Below, one piece after another: positions 18,059 to 28,214 of a stretch of DNA of 64,000 bases. Within the stretch, counting starts at the first letter, position 1. Each line of letters begins with the position of its first letter. A model generated the notes under the pieces. The model was not told the DNA's origin. It worked only from the letters and a program-made list of their open reading frames with translations, and did no database searches. The position numbers and the translations under genes were made by a program. Origin of the DNA: an uncultured Lachnospiraceae bacterium (lineage in GTDB: Bacteria; Bacillota; Clostridia; Lachnospirales; Lachnospiraceae); contig CANRMA010000002.1 of assembly GCA_947631625.1 (NCBI GenBank), positions 62,001-126,000 on the forward strand. The letters run 5' to 3'.

Positions 18059-19501
18059 ATGAACTTTTCCATTATTAGATATATACTGTTCCGTGTGTTG
18101 GAGTTTGTTGCGTTGTTTTTAAGCCTGCCCTGCCTGTTGGCGGTAATATATCATGAAAAGGCAGGTTTTGCCTTCGCGGCGGTAATGGCAGTGTGCATAG
18201 TGGTCGCGGAGATAGGCAAACAGTTTAAGCCTAAGAGCAACGTTTTTTACGCAAGAGAAGGTTTTGTTACGGTTTCGCTGACGTGGATACTTCTTAGTGT
18301 CGTGGGAGCGCTGCCTTTTTATATAAGCAGAGAGATACCATGCTTTGTGGACGCTCTTTATGAGACTGTGTCAGGTTTTACAACTACGGGAGCGACCATT
18401 CTCTCAGATGTTGAACACCTTTCCAAAAGCGTGCAGTTCTGGAGACTTTTTACCCACTGGATAGGCGGAATGGGGATGTTGGTCTTCATCATAGCGGTAC
18501 TGCCGCTGTCCGGAGGCTACAATATGCATCTTATGCGGGCAGAAAGCCCCGGTCCGTCCGTAGGCAAGTTGGTGCCGAGGGTGCAGGCGACGGCCAAGAT
18601 CCTTTATGGAATATATATAGGGATAACTCTTTTACAGATAATTCTTTTGATTGCGGCGGGGATGAGTGTTTATGACTCTGTCGTACTGTCTTTTTCCACT
18701 ATGGGAACAGGAGGATTTGGCGTTTTAAACAGCAGCATAGGCAGCTATTCTATCGTTGTACAGGTTATATTCACCGTTTTTATGATACTGGGCGGTATGA
18801 ATTTCAACGTATATTATCTGCTTCTGGTGGCAAGAAAGCCTAAAGAAGCCTTAAAGCATGAGGAGGCGAGGACATATCTTATGCTCATCCTTATCTCGTC
18901 TGCGCTCATAGCGTGGAATATAAGGGGGTACTATCCGAATTTTGCTCTTGCTTTTAAGGACGCGGCTTTCCAGGTGGCCTCCATCGGCAGCAGTACCGGG
19001 TTTTCAACGACCAACTTCGATCTGTGGCCTTCTTTTTCAAAGGCGCTGCTTATCGTGGTCATGGCTATCGGAGCCTGTGCAGGCAGTACGGGCGGCGGCT
19101 TTAAAGTATCCCGCGTCATGATACTCTGGCAGGATATGAAGAATGAGCTGTTGCGCGTCGTACATCCTCAGATCGTGAAAAAACCTCATCTTGAAGGCAG
19201 GGCGGTAGAGGACGAGACTCTTCGCTCCATTCAGTCGTATCTGATGATATATTTACTTATATGCGTAATTTCGTTTTTGATACTGTCGGTTGACAAGTAT
19301 GATTTTACCACGAATTTAACGGCTGTCATGGCCAACATAAACAATACGGGGCCGGGCCTTGGCGCGGTCGGACCTGTCTGCAATTATGGGGGATATTCCG
19401 CCCTGTCTAAACTTGTACTTATGTTTGATATGATAACCGGAAGGCTTGAACTTCTGCCTATGCTGATACTTTTTTCACCTAAGACGTGGAAGAAGTTCTG
19501 A
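18059..19501 (+). CDS. trkH: Potassium transporter TrkH/KtrB
   Basis: A 480-residue membrane pore subunit of the Trk system. It has four pseudo-repeats, each with a pore-loop glycine: SGFTTTGAT, FSTMGTGGFG, GSSTGFSTTN and NNTGPGLGAVG. These form the K+ selectivity filter. It is translated just after trkA and is predicted to form the channel with the TrkA ring on the cytoplasmic side. Length and architecture are normal for TrkH. Confidence 0.95.
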   Translation: MNFSIIRYILFRVLEFVALFLSLPCLLAVIYHEKAGFAFAAVMAVCIVVAEIGKQFKPKSNVFYAREGFVTVSLTWILLSVVGALPFYISREIPCFVDALYETVSGFTTTGATILSDVEHLSKSVQFWRLFTHWIGGMGMLVFIIAVLPLSGGYNMHLMRAESPGPSVGKLVPRVQATAKILYGIYIGITLLQIILLIAAGMSVYDSVVLSFSTMGTGGFGVLNSSIGSYSIVVQVIFTVFMILGGMNFNVYYLLLVARKPKEALKHEEARTYLMLILISSALIAWNIRGYYPNFALAFKDAAFQVASIGSSTGFSTTNFDLWPSFSKALLIVVMAIGACAGSTGGGFKVSRVMILWQDMKNELLRVVHPQIVKKPHLEGRAVEDETLRSIQSYLMIYLLICVISFLILSVDKYDFTTNLTAVMANINNTGPGLGAVGPVCNYGGYSALSKLVLMFDMITGRLELLPMLILFSPKTWKKF

Positions 19502-19594
19502 TGAATGGCGGAGTCTCACATTTGAATATTTGCATACACCTATTACATATTTCCTGCATACTATATGAATATAACCGTAGTCAGGGGCTGTGCC

Positions 19595-20284
19595 ATGAAA
19601 TCGTGCGTCTGTGTTGCAATAATAGGGCGTTATCCTGATACCCGCAACTATGAAAATGCGCTCAGGCTGATAGGAGTAGATACGATCACATCACTCTATC
19701 CTGAACAGTGCAGGGAATGTGACGGTCTGCTTTTACCGGGCGGAGGAGACATTACGCCCGCTTTTTTCGGGCAGAAAGATCATGCGTCAAGAACGGTAGA
19801 TACGGAACTGGACATAATACAGCTTATGGCGCTGGATCTTTTTGTCAAGTGGAAAAAACCCGTACTTGGTATCTGCAAGGGGCTACAGATAATAAATGTG
19901 CATTTTGGAGGAACCATCTGTCAGCATATCCCAAATGCGCACATACATGAGTGGAGAGGAAAGGATCAGTATCATTGCGTATATCATGAGGGCTGTGGGC
20001 GAAAGGATTTCTTTTATCAGTTATACGGCTGCAGCGTCTGCGTCAATTCGGCGCATCATCAGGCTGTTGACAGGCTTGGAAGGGGGCTTGTGCCGGTCTG
20101 TCGTTCACACGATGGCGTAATAGAAGCCCTTACCCATGAGAGTCTGCCTGTGTGGGGAGTGCAGTGGCATCCCGAAAGGATCATGGATAAAGGCGGTGAA
20201 GAATTGTTGAAATATTATGTAAACCAATGCCGCAGATATGGGATATCTCCGCTGACCGAAGCCGTGTATGGCAACAGGATATAA
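19595..20284 (+). CDS. Class I glutamine amidotransferase-like hydrolase (peptidase C26, gamma-Glu-GABA hydrolase type)
   Basis: A 229-residue cytosolic amidase of the PuuD family, which splits gamma-glutamyl amides. Catalytic triad segments are present: nucleophile elbow GICKGLQIIN with Cys, and VQWHPE with His and Glu. The oxyanion strand LLLPGGGDITP is also typical. ATG 19595 is preceded by AGGGGC; a longer start at 19565 has no ribosome site and adds ten non-family residues. Substrate is uncertain. Confidence 0.85.
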   Translation: MKSCVCVAIIGRYPDTRNYENALRLIGVDTITSLYPEQCRECDGLLLPGGGDITPAFFGQKDHASRTVDTELDIIQLMALDLFVKWKKPVLGICKGLQIINVHFGGTICQHIPNAHIHEWRGKDQYHCVYHEGCGRKDFFYQLYGCSVCVNSAHHQAVDRLGRGLVPVCRSHDGVIEALTHESLPVWGVQWHPERIMDKGGEELLKYYVNQCRRYGISPLTEAVYGNRI

Positions 20285-20287
20285 TGT

Positions 20288-21307
20288 TTAGAAGCGCGCT
20301 TCCAGATGTTCGATATTTTTGATAAGCACCGAGACTGTACCGTTGGGATTTGTTATAAATTCCACGCTTTTTGGGTTTTTGTATTGTTCCATCGGGATTT
20401 TGATCTCTATGCCGGTATCTGTATACAGATGTTGGCTTTGATATTTTCTGACGGTATTTTCGCTCTGCGGCCTTATTTCCTCTTTTACCATATCGTATTT
20501 TTCCATTTTGTCCTGAAAAGCCACGCGAAGGTCAGGCTCGTTGTCAAAGATTTTATCAGCGATTTCTTCAACCTTGAAACCGCCGTTTTCCTGAATTTCT
20601 TCCTGAATTATATTTTTGGCTTCCATCTGCTTAGCGAAGCGCTCGCCTTCGCCATAGCCTTCCTTTTGTACGCTTTCAACTGCCTTGCTTACGATGGAAA
20701 GCTTGGATTTGTGGGAAAGATGACTGCTGCATTTTAAAAAGAGTAAAGAAAAGTAGTTGGTCTTCTCGCCGTTTACTTCATACTTTTTCTCAATGACTTT
20801 GAGCGCAAGGTCGTCAAGTCTGATAACGGCGGCCTCGGTAAGCCTCTGACCCTCTGAGGGCAGAATGGACCTGTGGCGAATGATCTCATTGCTGTTGCCT
20901 TCATCAAGCGGCATGGTCCTGTGGGTATAGAGGGATTTGTAATTCATCTTAAGAAATGCCATGTATTCCTCCTCGTCATACCAAAACCGTGTGATGATAA
21001 GATCTGCGGGCGGAATGTCTATATTGCTTTTCATGATATCATATAAAATGCAGGCAATATCTTTGCTTATGTCAATGAAGGCTTCGTCGGAATACTGCTC
21101 GAGTATATGGAAAACTTCGGATTCTTCTTCATAAAAGCGACATTCTTTCGCGTCGTCTCCGGAGCTTATCTTGGAAATATGTTCTTTAAGAAAATCCGCG
21201 AAGTCAGAGCCGTATTCAAGCTCCGTATCGGAAAGCACGGGCATTCCTATAGTAGAATCCATTATATGTACTATGGCCTTTTTTATCTTAATGTTTTCTT
21301 TTATCAT
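20288..21307 (-). CDS. Nucleoid-associated protein (NdpA/YejK family)
   Basis: A 339-residue protein matching the NA37/NdpA family in overall pattern: an N-terminal conserved block (IKIKKAIVHIMDSTIGMPV), RHRSILPSEGQRLTEAAVIR in the middle, and a C-terminal strand-rich part (YTDTGIEIKIPMEQYKN). Family members bind DNA and associate with the nucleoid; the precise role in Clostridia is unknown. It starts after AGGAGA on the minus strand. The C-terminal stop lies 3 bp from the convergent C26 hydrolase. Confidence 0.75.
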   Translation of the reverse strand: MIKENIKIKKAIVHIMDSTIGMPVLSDTELEYGSDFADFLKEHISKISSGDDAKECRFYEEESEVFHILEQYSDEAFIDISKDIACILYDIMKSNIDIPPADLIITRFWYDEEEYMAFLKMNYKSLYTHRTMPLDEGNSNEIIRHRSILPSEGQRLTEAAVIRLDDLALKVIEKKYEVNGEKTNYFSLLFLKCSSHLSHKSKLSIVSKAVESVQKEGYGEGERFAKQMEAKNIIQEEIQENGGFKVEEIADKIFDNEPDLRVAFQDKMEKYDMVKEEIRPQSENTVRKYQSQHLYTDTGIEIKIPMEQYKNPKSVEFITNPNGTVSVLIKNIEHLEARF

Positions 21308-21343
21308 TGCGTAAATCTCCTATTTCTGAATTCCGTCCGCCGG

Positions 21344-21640
21344 GACTGAGCCTATTACATCATAACTCAAAAGCGACCATACTAAATCATTCCAATACAG
21401 AATTGCCAAGCAATTCTGTAGGCTCAGGCTGCCGAGCCTGAGCCTATTACATCATAACTCAAAAGCGACTGCCCTAAATCATTCCAATACAGAATTGCCA
21501 AGCAATTCTGTTGGCTCAGTCCGCCGGGACTGAGCCTATTATATATCATAACTCAAAAGCGATTACCCAAAATCATTCCAATACAGAATTGCCAAGCAAT
21601 TCTGTTGGCTCAGGCTGCCGAGCCTGAGCCTATTATATCA
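21344..21640. repeat. Tandem double-hairpin repeats, family B cluster 1
   Basis: Three units of ~92 bp in direct order (starts at 21351, 21443 and 21535; a fourth partial at 21629). Each contains the hairpin CAGAATTGC-CAA-GCAATTCTG and a second GC-rich hairpin of GGCTCAGGCT/AGCCTGAGCC type. The second hairpin alternates between two versions (GGCTCAGGCT... and GGCTCAGTCC...) with compensated arms. Related units lie at 36.8 and 40.7-40.9 kb. Confidence 0.9.
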
Positions 21641-21647
21641 TAAGTAA

Positions 21648-21683
21648 TTTCAAAATTCATTCTAAACGCATGAAATTTTGAAA
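21648..21683. promoter_or_regulatory. Dyad upstream of the hybrid kinase promoter
   Basis: TTTCAAAATTCAT (21648-21660) and ATGAAATTTTGAAA (21670-21683) form a near-perfect inverted repeat with a 9-nt loop, 24 bp before the -35 element. It may be an operator or a hairpin end of the preceding repeat cluster. Confidence 0.4.
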
Positions 21684-21706
21684 TTTCGACAATATGCCGC
21701 CGCGCA

Positions 21707-21735
21707 TTGATTTTTAGGAGTTCAGGTTGTATAAT
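21707..21735 (+). promoter_or_regulatory. Promoter of the hybrid histidine kinase
   Basis: TTGATT (21707-21712), a 17-bp spacer and a perfect TATAAT (21730-21735) lie about 97 bp before the kinase start codon. Confidence 0.65.
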
Positions 21736-21832
21736 GGTTATGATTGATATTTATGCATATATTGAATATTCGTAATAATCATAATTATAAGTAAACATAT
21801 AGGTCATAAACTTCCGGGGGGCAGCTTTTCAA

Positions 21833-24800
21833 ATGAAAAAGAAGAAAAATTCGCTTAATCAGATAATTTATGCGTTAATTCTGGTGGGCGCCATAATCAT
21901 TTTATTCAGGTGGTATACGGTGCAGAATGGTCAGCGTATAGAGGAACAGAATAAGAATTATGCGATGGATTCCGCCAGGCTGACGACTATGCGTATAGAT
22001 GAAGAATTTGAAAGCGCAAAGAAACTTATAGATATCTGCGCGTATTTCGTGGGAGAAAGTCTTGATGAGCCGATCGTGACTGACGATACTCTGAGAGCCA
22101 TAGAGGAAAGGACCATTTTCGACGCAGTCCTTTTTGCCGATGCAAACGGCACGGATCATAATTCAGACGGCAGGTCTGCGGACGCGAGCAACAGGAAATA
22201 CTATATTAACGGTATGAACGGCCAGAATGGAATATCCATAATATTTAATTCACCGTACTATGACGAGGTTATGGCAAGTTTTTACGCTCCCGTATATTAT
22301 AAGGGTGAGATAATAGGCGTGCTGCGCGGCGCATTTACCGCGGAAGCTTACCTGGAGTCCATGCTGCAGACTACATATTTTGGCGAGAAGGCGAACGTAT
22401 ATCTGTGTATGGCGGACGGAAGGGTGATCGCAAGTTCAAGCAAGAGAGCTTTTGAAGATAACCTGATAGACCTGCTTCGAAAATATAATGTGATAGATGA
22501 GAATACTGCGGCACAGGTATCGGAAATCTTTGAAAACGGGGGCGAAGGCGCCTTTATCTGCGACGAGAAGAGTCAGACCGATAATATCTGCGTTATGAAC
22601 CTTCCGGACAAGTCCTATATTATTGTGCAGACTTTTCCCAAAAGTGTGACTCAAAAAATGACCAACGAAGCGAACTTTTTAGGTATAGTCTTGGAGATCA
22701 TACTGGCTGTTTTGTTTATCATATATATTCTGATACTTATTGTGAAAGCCGGTTGGGACAGGAGGATACTGGAAAAAGAAAACAGGGAAATGGGCTATGT
22801 GATAGACGGCGTAAATACGTTATTTTCACGCTTTGCAATGGTGGATTTTGAACAGGATACTTATAAGTATCTGTCGGGAACCAGACCGGTCGACAATAAA
22901 ATACCGATAAGCGGCGGGTATGAGGATTTGCGGGACTACCTTGTTTCGCTTATCATAAAAGAAGAAGATCGCAAAGAGTTTTATGAGCAGATAGACAAAG
23001 AGGCAGTAATAGCGGCTTTGGAGCATGAAAGTAATCTGCGTTTTGAGTGTTATGTCATGCGCGGCGGCAGTCCGCAATGGGAGCATGTCAATGTCATCTG
23101 TCTGGAAAGGAAAGACGGCAGGGCGAGCAAGGCATTGTTCATGCGTCAGAATATTACTGAGATCAAGAAGAGAGAACTTAGCGCACAGGCCAAGATCTCT
23201 ATTGCAGGGCGTAAAGAGAGACAGTATCGTATAGCGCTTGTAGCCAATGCCATATGCACATTTGAATTTAATCTTTCCAAAGATCTGATAGAAAATGATA
23301 TTACCCGTCTTGTAAACGGAAAACCGATATCGCTGCTTGAAAAAGTTGGAATGAAAGCGCCCTGCAAAGCGTCAGAGTGGTTTAAGAAGATGGGAGAATC
23401 GATACCTGAAGATAATATAGAAGAGTATAATGAAAAAGTTAATATGGAATACCTTAAGAAGCGCTTTGAGGACGGTGAGGCGGAAGTAGTCGTCGAACAT
23501 TGGGCAAAGGATTCTTATGATGATGAAGTATGCGTGCGGCAGTCATTTCTTATGACGCGCGATTATGATACGGACGACATAATCGCTATGGTAATAACCA
23601 AGGATATCACTGCGGAAGTAAAGAAAAGAAGAGAGGCTACGCAGGCGCTTCAGGACGCGCTGATGCAGGCGCAGCATGCAAACAGAGCCAAGACCACTTT
23701 CCTCTCCAATATGTCGCATGATATAAGAACGCCTATGAATGCCATTATCGGTTTTGCGACAATTGCCGTAAGCCATATTGATAACAAAGACCAGGTGCTT
23801 GACTGTCTTCAGAAAGTGCTTTCTTCCAGTAACCATCTGCTCAGTCTTATCAATGATATACTTGATATGAGCAGGATAGAAAGCGGTAAGCTTCAGATCA
23901 AGGAGCAGGAGTGTAATTTATCCGAGCTTATGCATAATATGGTAAATATCATACAGCCGCAGGTCAAAGCCAAGCAGCTTGAACTTTTCATAGATACTTT
24001 TGAAGTTGTCAATGAGGACGTAATAGCCGATCCGCTCAAGATGAATCAGGTATTTATAAATCTTCTCAGCAATGCGGTAAAATATACGCCTGCAGGCGGA
24101 AATATATCATTCCGCATCATTCAGAAAAATACATTCAAACATGGGTATGCGGATTATACATTTATAATCAAAGATAATGGAATAGGAATGACAGATGAAT
24201 TTGTCGAACATATATTCGAACCGTTCGAGCGTGAAGCTACAGTGACCCAGACAGGTATACAGGGAACCGGTCTTGGTATGGCCATTACCAAGAATATTGT
24301 GGAAATGATGAACGGTAACATTACGGTCGAAAGTGAAAAAGGAAAAGGGACTACATTTACCGTCGAACTAACTCTGGAACTGCAGGATCTTGAGAAAAAT
24401 GCAGAGCAGATCAAAGAACTTAACGGATTGCGCGCATTGGTTGTTGATGATGATTTCAACGTATGCGACAGCGTAAATAAAATGCTTAAGCAGATAGGCA
24501 TGCGCTCCGAGTGGACCACATCCGGAAGAGAGGCTGTATACAGAGCTAAGCTTGCGCATGACGACGGCGACGATTATCATACTTATATAATAGACTGGCA
24601 GATGCCTGATACGAGCGGAGTTGAAACGGCAAGAAAGATCCGCAAGATGGTGGACGGCAATGTGCCTGTTATTATAATGACGGCATATGACTGGAGCGAT
24701 ATAGAGGAAGAAGCCAGAGCCGCAGGAGTTACGGCTTTCTGTGCCAAACCGTTATTTATGTCGGATCTTAAATCGGCGCTGCTTGCAGCCAATAATCTTT

Positions 24801-25222
24801 TGGATAAGGAAGAAACCGATGACTGGACCAAGGCTGATTTCAAAGGCAGGAGGATACTGCTTGTAGAGGATATTGAACTTAACAGGGAGATTGCGCAGGT
24901 CATACTCGAAGAGACCGGCTTCGTGGTAGAGTGCGCGCCGGACGGAACTGATGCTGTGGATATGGTCAAAGCTTCAGAAGAATATTATTACGACGCAATA
25001 CTGATGGATATACAGATGCCAATCATGAACGGATATGAGGCGACCAGAGCCATAAGAGCGCTGCCGAGAAAAGATGTCAACACGCTTCCCATCATCGCAA
25101 TGACAGCCAACGCGCTTGAAGAAGACAAGGAAGCCGCGCTTAAGAACGGTATGAATGCGCATATAGCCAAACCTATAGACGTGGATGTGTTTATAGAAGT
25201 GCTCAGCCAGTTTTTGGGGTAG
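21833..25222 (+). CDS. Hybrid sensor histidine kinase with Cache sensor and two receiver domains
   Basis: A 1129-residue membrane kinase. Transmembrane segments are near residues 10-28 and 282-305 and enclose a Cache-like sensor. PAS-like regions follow (~310-600). HisKA has the phosphoacceptor His in NMSHDIRTPMNAI (~residue 628). The ATPase domain has NLLSNAVKYT, DNGIGM and GTGLGMAI. Receiver 1 (~865-985) carries phospho-Asp in IIDWQMPDTSG; receiver 2 (~1005-1129) carries it in LMDIQMPIMNGYEAT. No output domain is present, so signal probably passes to a separate Hpt or regulator. It has its own promoter and no cognate partner nearby. Confidence 0.93.
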   Translation: MKKKKNSLNQIIYALILVGAIIILFRWYTVQNGQRIEEQNKNYAMDSARLTTMRIDEEFESAKKLIDICAYFVGESLDEPIVTDDTLRAIEERTIFDAVLFADANGTDHNSDGRSADASNRKYYINGMNGQNGISIIFNSPYYDEVMASFYAPVYYKGEIIGVLRGAFTAEAYLESMLQTTYFGEKANVYLCMADGRVIASSSKRAFEDNLIDLLRKYNVIDENTAAQVSEIFENGGEGAFICDEKSQTDNICVMNLPDKSYIIVQTFPKSVTQKMTNEANFLGIVLEIILAVLFIIYILILIVKAGWDRRILEKENREMGYVIDGVNTLFSRFAMVDFEQDTYKYLSGTRPVDNKIPISGGYEDLRDYLVSLIIKEEDRKEFYEQIDKEAVIAALEHESNLRFECYVMRGGSPQWEHVNVICLERKDGRASKALFMRQNITEIKKRELSAQAKISIAGRKERQYRIALVANAICTFEFNLSKDLIENDITRLVNGKPISLLEKVGMKAPCKASEWFKKMGESIPEDNIEEYNEKVNMEYLKKRFEDGEAEVVVEHWAKDSYDDEVCVRQSFLMTRDYDTDDIIAMVITKDITAEVKKRREATQALQDALMQAQHANRAKTTFLSNMSHDIRTPMNAIIGFATIAVSHIDNKDQVLDCLQKVLSSSNHLLSLINDILDMSRIESGKLQIKEQECNLSELMHNMVNIIQPQVKAKQLELFIDTFEVVNEDVIADPLKMNQVFINLLSNAVKYTPAGGNISFRIIQKNTFKHGYADYTFIIKDNGIGMTDEFVEHIFEPFEREATVTQTGIQGTGLGMAITKNIVEMMNGNITVESEKGKGTTFTVELTLELQDLEKNAEQIKELNGLRALVVDDDFNVCDSVNKMLKQIGMRSEWTTSGREAVYRAKLAHDDGDDYHTYIIDWQMPDTSGVETARKIRKMVDGNVPVIIMTAYDWSDIEEEARAAGVTAFCAKPLFMSDLKSALLAANNLLDKEETDDWTKADFKGRRILLVEDIELNREIAQVILEETGFVVECAPDGTDAVDMVKASEEYYYDAILMDIQMPIMNGYEATRAIRALPRKDVNTLPIIAMTANALEEDKEAALKNGMNAHIAKPIDVDVFIEVLSQFLG

Positions 25223-25231
25223 GGGCGTGAT

Positions 25232-25900
25232 TTATAACATTCCAAGCCCCAATCCGATCATGATCATATACATAATGGTTTTGGGTATCATCAACATGCC
25301 GACAATAGGTTTTTCTTTGGCCAAAAGCGTAACGGGCATGTAGAACGCGAAGCTTAAGAATATACACACAGCCATTGCGGTGTTATAACCGCCGCCTGCC
25401 ATAAAAAACAGGATGATTTCAATCAGCCCCATGAATGCAAAGATAATATTGCGGCATAAAGAAAGCTTCTTGTTTCCTCCGCCAGACCATTTGTTTTGGG
25501 GAAGCAGGCAGATTATGATCCTGATAGCGGCGATGGCAAGGATTATTATCGAAATCGAATTGCTGTCAATAGAACCTGAAGCGATAAAATCTGCATTTAT
25601 AATACTCCAAATATAGTACAAAAATACATAAAATACAGTCATTGTCACTGATGTAACTGCCAGACCTATATTCATCATATGACACACCGACGGAGTTTCG
25701 CCTTTTATATTTCTTATAATTCTTGGGATAAGGTGAAAAGCATCGCCAAAGCAAAGAAGCAATGTCATTGATCCATATAATAGAAACAAGCGGTCATGAC
25801 CATTCGATAAAAAAATTATTCCCGCTGTCAGATCGTACAGTAAATAGCATATGCTGAATACGGATTCGCCTATTCTCATTCCTGATTTGTTTCCGGTCAT
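25232..25900 (-). CDS. Polytopic membrane protein of unknown function
   Basis: About 222 residues with seven likely membrane segments and short charged loops (IPRIIRNIKGETPSVCHMMN, LPQNKWSGGGNKKLSLC). No family is recognised with confidence. I prefer ATG 25900 because AAAGGA lies ~12 bases upstream; in-frame starts at 25912 and 25981 are possible and the longest form is 249 residues. It converges on the hybrid kinase gene with a 9-bp gap. Confidence 0.6.
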   Translation of the reverse strand: MTGNKSGMRIGESVFSICYLLYDLTAGIIFLSNGHDRLFLLYGSMTLLLCFGDAFHLIPRIIRNIKGETPSVCHMMNIGLAVTSVTMTVFYVFLYYIWSIINADFIASGSIDSNSISIIILAIAAIRIIICLLPQNKWSGGGNKKLSLCRNIIFAFMGLIEIILFFMAGGGYNTAMAVCIFLSFAFYMPVTLLAKEKPIVGMLMIPKTIMYMIMIGLGLGML

Positions 25901-26162
25901 ATTGATTTTCATTCCTTTTTTATTATATAGTAATATATACAGACTGTCTTTTATATAGATTATAAGTTTGCTTTGGTTCATACGTCAAGAGTGTCTGGAG
26001 ATGAAATTTTGTTATTAAGCTTTACAAACTATATAGTCAAGGGTAGAATTATCTCGCGTGCTGTTACAAGCATATAATAAAAGCTATAAATAAAGGTTAT
26101 TCATATGTTATTTATTTAATATAATTATTTACTTATACAAATTTTAAAAGGAAGATATACCA

Positions 26163-27917
26163 ATGATATCAGTATTAATAAACTGGGTTTACATAATATT
26201 GACAACTTACATAGTCGGAAATGCCTGCCTGCGCCTGTTGGAATTTATATTCAGGCGGCATGATAAGAATGATGAAGGTAATGGGGATAATGGCAGATGG
26301 CGGAGAACTCCCTTTTATGATCTGTTTGCGGGTATAATGTGCACTACCTGCTATGCTCAGGTATACAGCCTGTTTGCCGGAGTCAGTGTGTGGGCCAATA
26401 TAGCAATGCTTATATTCTGCGTGGTTTACATAATATTTTTCCGTAAAAAAATTTTACAAGAGTTTGCAGATTATATAAAAACTCTGAGAAAAGAAATGCC
26501 CGCGCCTGTAAAAAGACTGCTGATCTGTGCGTTGATCCTTGGAAGCGTAGTATATGCGCTGGCCTCGTCGGGCGCGCCGAAACTCATCGATACCGACTGG
26601 TATCACGCCCAGACCATACGCTGGATAGAAGAATACGGCTGCGTAAAAGGCGTATCGAACCTTTTTTACTCATTGGCGTTTAACAGCGCGCAGCATTATT
26701 TTGACGCGCTTTACAGTATGAAAGCTGTGCTTGGCGCATCTATGCATGCCACGGGCGGATATTTCGGGCTGCTGCTTCTTTTTCATGGACTTATAAGGAT
26801 TGCGGGCTTTAAAGGACATAAAAGACACATAGCGGACGCGCTTGCGCTTGCCGAAGTTGTTTATACAATTATTGTGACTGCGTTTTATGCTGATCCTTAT
26901 ACGGATACCCTGCCGAATTGTCTGGTCTTTTTTATACTGACAGAATGGCTGATACTTATTGAAGATAATGAGGAAGACGATTTTCCGTACGCTTTTTTGT
27001 GTATTTTCGGAGTCTTTGCAACGGTTGTAAAAACGTCTGCAGTTATTATAGTCCTGCTTGTGATAAAACCTGCGATAAAGCTTATTAAAAATAAAGAATG
27101 GGTAAAGACGGCGGGCTATATATCGACAGGTGTGTTGGTGGCAGTTCCGTTTTTTATGACCAATGTGCGGGTTAGCGGCTATCTTGTGTATCTGGCGACC
27201 GCAATCGATATATTCGACGTGCCGTGGAAGATAGATATTGAAATAGTTAAATATGCTGTGGCAAGCATGATACATGATGCAAGAGCAGTAAATGCGACAA
27301 TGGAAGAAGCTCTTCACAGCGGCCTGTCCTGGGTGCCCGTATGGTTTAAGAATGAATCCGTAAGCCACAGAATTTTATACGTGTCAGTAGCGGCGATGCT
27401 TTTATTCGATATAATAAGCACTGTATTATCTGCCGTAAAAAAGAAGACTTTGGAAATTTCCATGCTTTTACCCAGGGCGGTTGTCGTAATCGGACTCATT
27501 TACTGGTTTTTTACCATTCCGCAGGTGAAATACTGTTGGGTATTCCTGCTGTTCCCGCTTACCGTCGTGCCTGCGATATGGTTGGAAAAGTCGGGCAGGC
27601 AGCGGTCGTTTAGCAGGGCGTCAGCCATTACTGCGGCGTTTATGGGCGGAGCGGTGCTTCTTATGTTTACCGGCTTTTATACCCTGCGTACGTTGGGTTA
27701 TGTCCGCGACGCGGTTATGAACAATCTGCTTGTGCAGGAAGACTATGCGAAGTTTGAGATGAAACCTGTACAAAAAAACGGTCAGACCTTTTACGTGCGG
27801 GAAGAGGGCGGCGATATCGTGTGCGGTTACTATGTTTTCCCTTACTTAAATGAAGAGGAACTGCTTGACAGACTTGTTGTGGGCGAGGAGCTGTCGGACG
27901 GGTTTTATCTGGAATAA
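26163..27917 (+). CDS. Multi-spanning membrane protein, LIC_10190-like (GT-C-type)
   Basis: A 584-residue integral membrane protein with 12 or more hydrophobic segments. The extracytoplasmic segment KLIDTDWYHAQTIRWIEEYG followed by NLFYSLAFNS resembles the D.D.YH...I.WI..YG motif of the LIC_10190 group, whose topology recalls GT-C glycosyltransferases. That suggests an export-side sugar transfer role, but no activity is established. A good AAAGGAAG ribosome site precedes the start. A hydrophilic linker (RRHDKNDEGNGDNGRWRR) follows the first helix. Confidence 0.6.
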   Translation: MISVLINWVYIILTTYIVGNACLRLLEFIFRRHDKNDEGNGDNGRWRRTPFYDLFAGIMCTTCYAQVYSLFAGVSVWANIAMLIFCVVYIIFFRKKILQEFADYIKTLRKEMPAPVKRLLICALILGSVVYALASSGAPKLIDTDWYHAQTIRWIEEYGCVKGVSNLFYSLAFNSAQHYFDALYSMKAVLGASMHATGGYFGLLLLFHGLIRIAGFKGHKRHIADALALAEVVYTIIVTAFYADPYTDTLPNCLVFFILTEWLILIEDNEEDDFPYAFLCIFGVFATVVKTSAVIIVLLVIKPAIKLIKNKEWVKTAGYISTGVLVAVPFFMTNVRVSGYLVYLATAIDIFDVPWKIDIEIVKYAVASMIHDARAVNATMEEALHSGLSWVPVWFKNESVSHRILYVSVAAMLLFDIISTVLSAVKKKTLEISMLLPRAVVVIGLIYWFFTIPQVKYCWVFLLFPLTVVPAIWLEKSGRQRSFSRASAITAAFMGGAVLLMFTGFYTLRTLGYVRDAVMNNLLVQEDYAKFEMKPVQKNGQTFYVREEGGDIVCGYYVFPYLNEEELLDRLVVGEELSDGFYLE

Positions 27918-28160
27918 AACATGTTTGGGTAAATATGTTTGGGTGGATATGTTTGAGTAAATGTGTTTGAGTAAAAGTGTTTTCCCATAATATTTTTTCT
28001 TTGTGCGAATGTATAATAAGTAATAAGTTCTGATTGAGAATTTTATTTGTAAATTAATTATAAATCAATGAAAATCTTATTTACAAAATTTTATTGGCAA
28101 AGTTTTATTTGTAGACTTATGAAAAATTTATTTGCAAATTTTATTTGCAAATTTATGAAA
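27905..28160. repeat. Degenerate tandem words in spacer before tRNA-Leu
   Basis: Two sets of imperfect direct repeats: TGTTTGGGTAAATA-like words (27920-27980) overlapping the end of the preceding gene's spacer, then TTTTATTTGCAAA-like words (28040-28155). No gene is visible in this ~300-bp gap before the tRNA promoter. Confidence 0.6.
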
Positions 28161-28165
28161 AGCCC

Positions 28166-28194
28166 TTGACTTTTTGGCATAGTGATAGTATGAT
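28166..28194 (+). promoter_or_regulatory. Promoter of tRNA-Leu(AAG)
   Basis: TTGACT (28166-28171), a 17-bp spacer and TATGAT (28189-28194), 20 bp before the tRNA. Confidence 0.75.
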
Positions 28195-28214
28195 ACTATT
28201 TGTGTTGTGAATAC

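Noticed and set aside
21344-21640. CRISPR array
   Set aside because: The periodic unit is ~92 bp of which nearly all is conserved, with hairpins and no unique spacers or cas genes.
26670-27368. 232-residue minus-strand frame
   Set aside because: It is basic, Tyr/His-rich shadow sequence antisense to the membrane protein gene, with no start signals.
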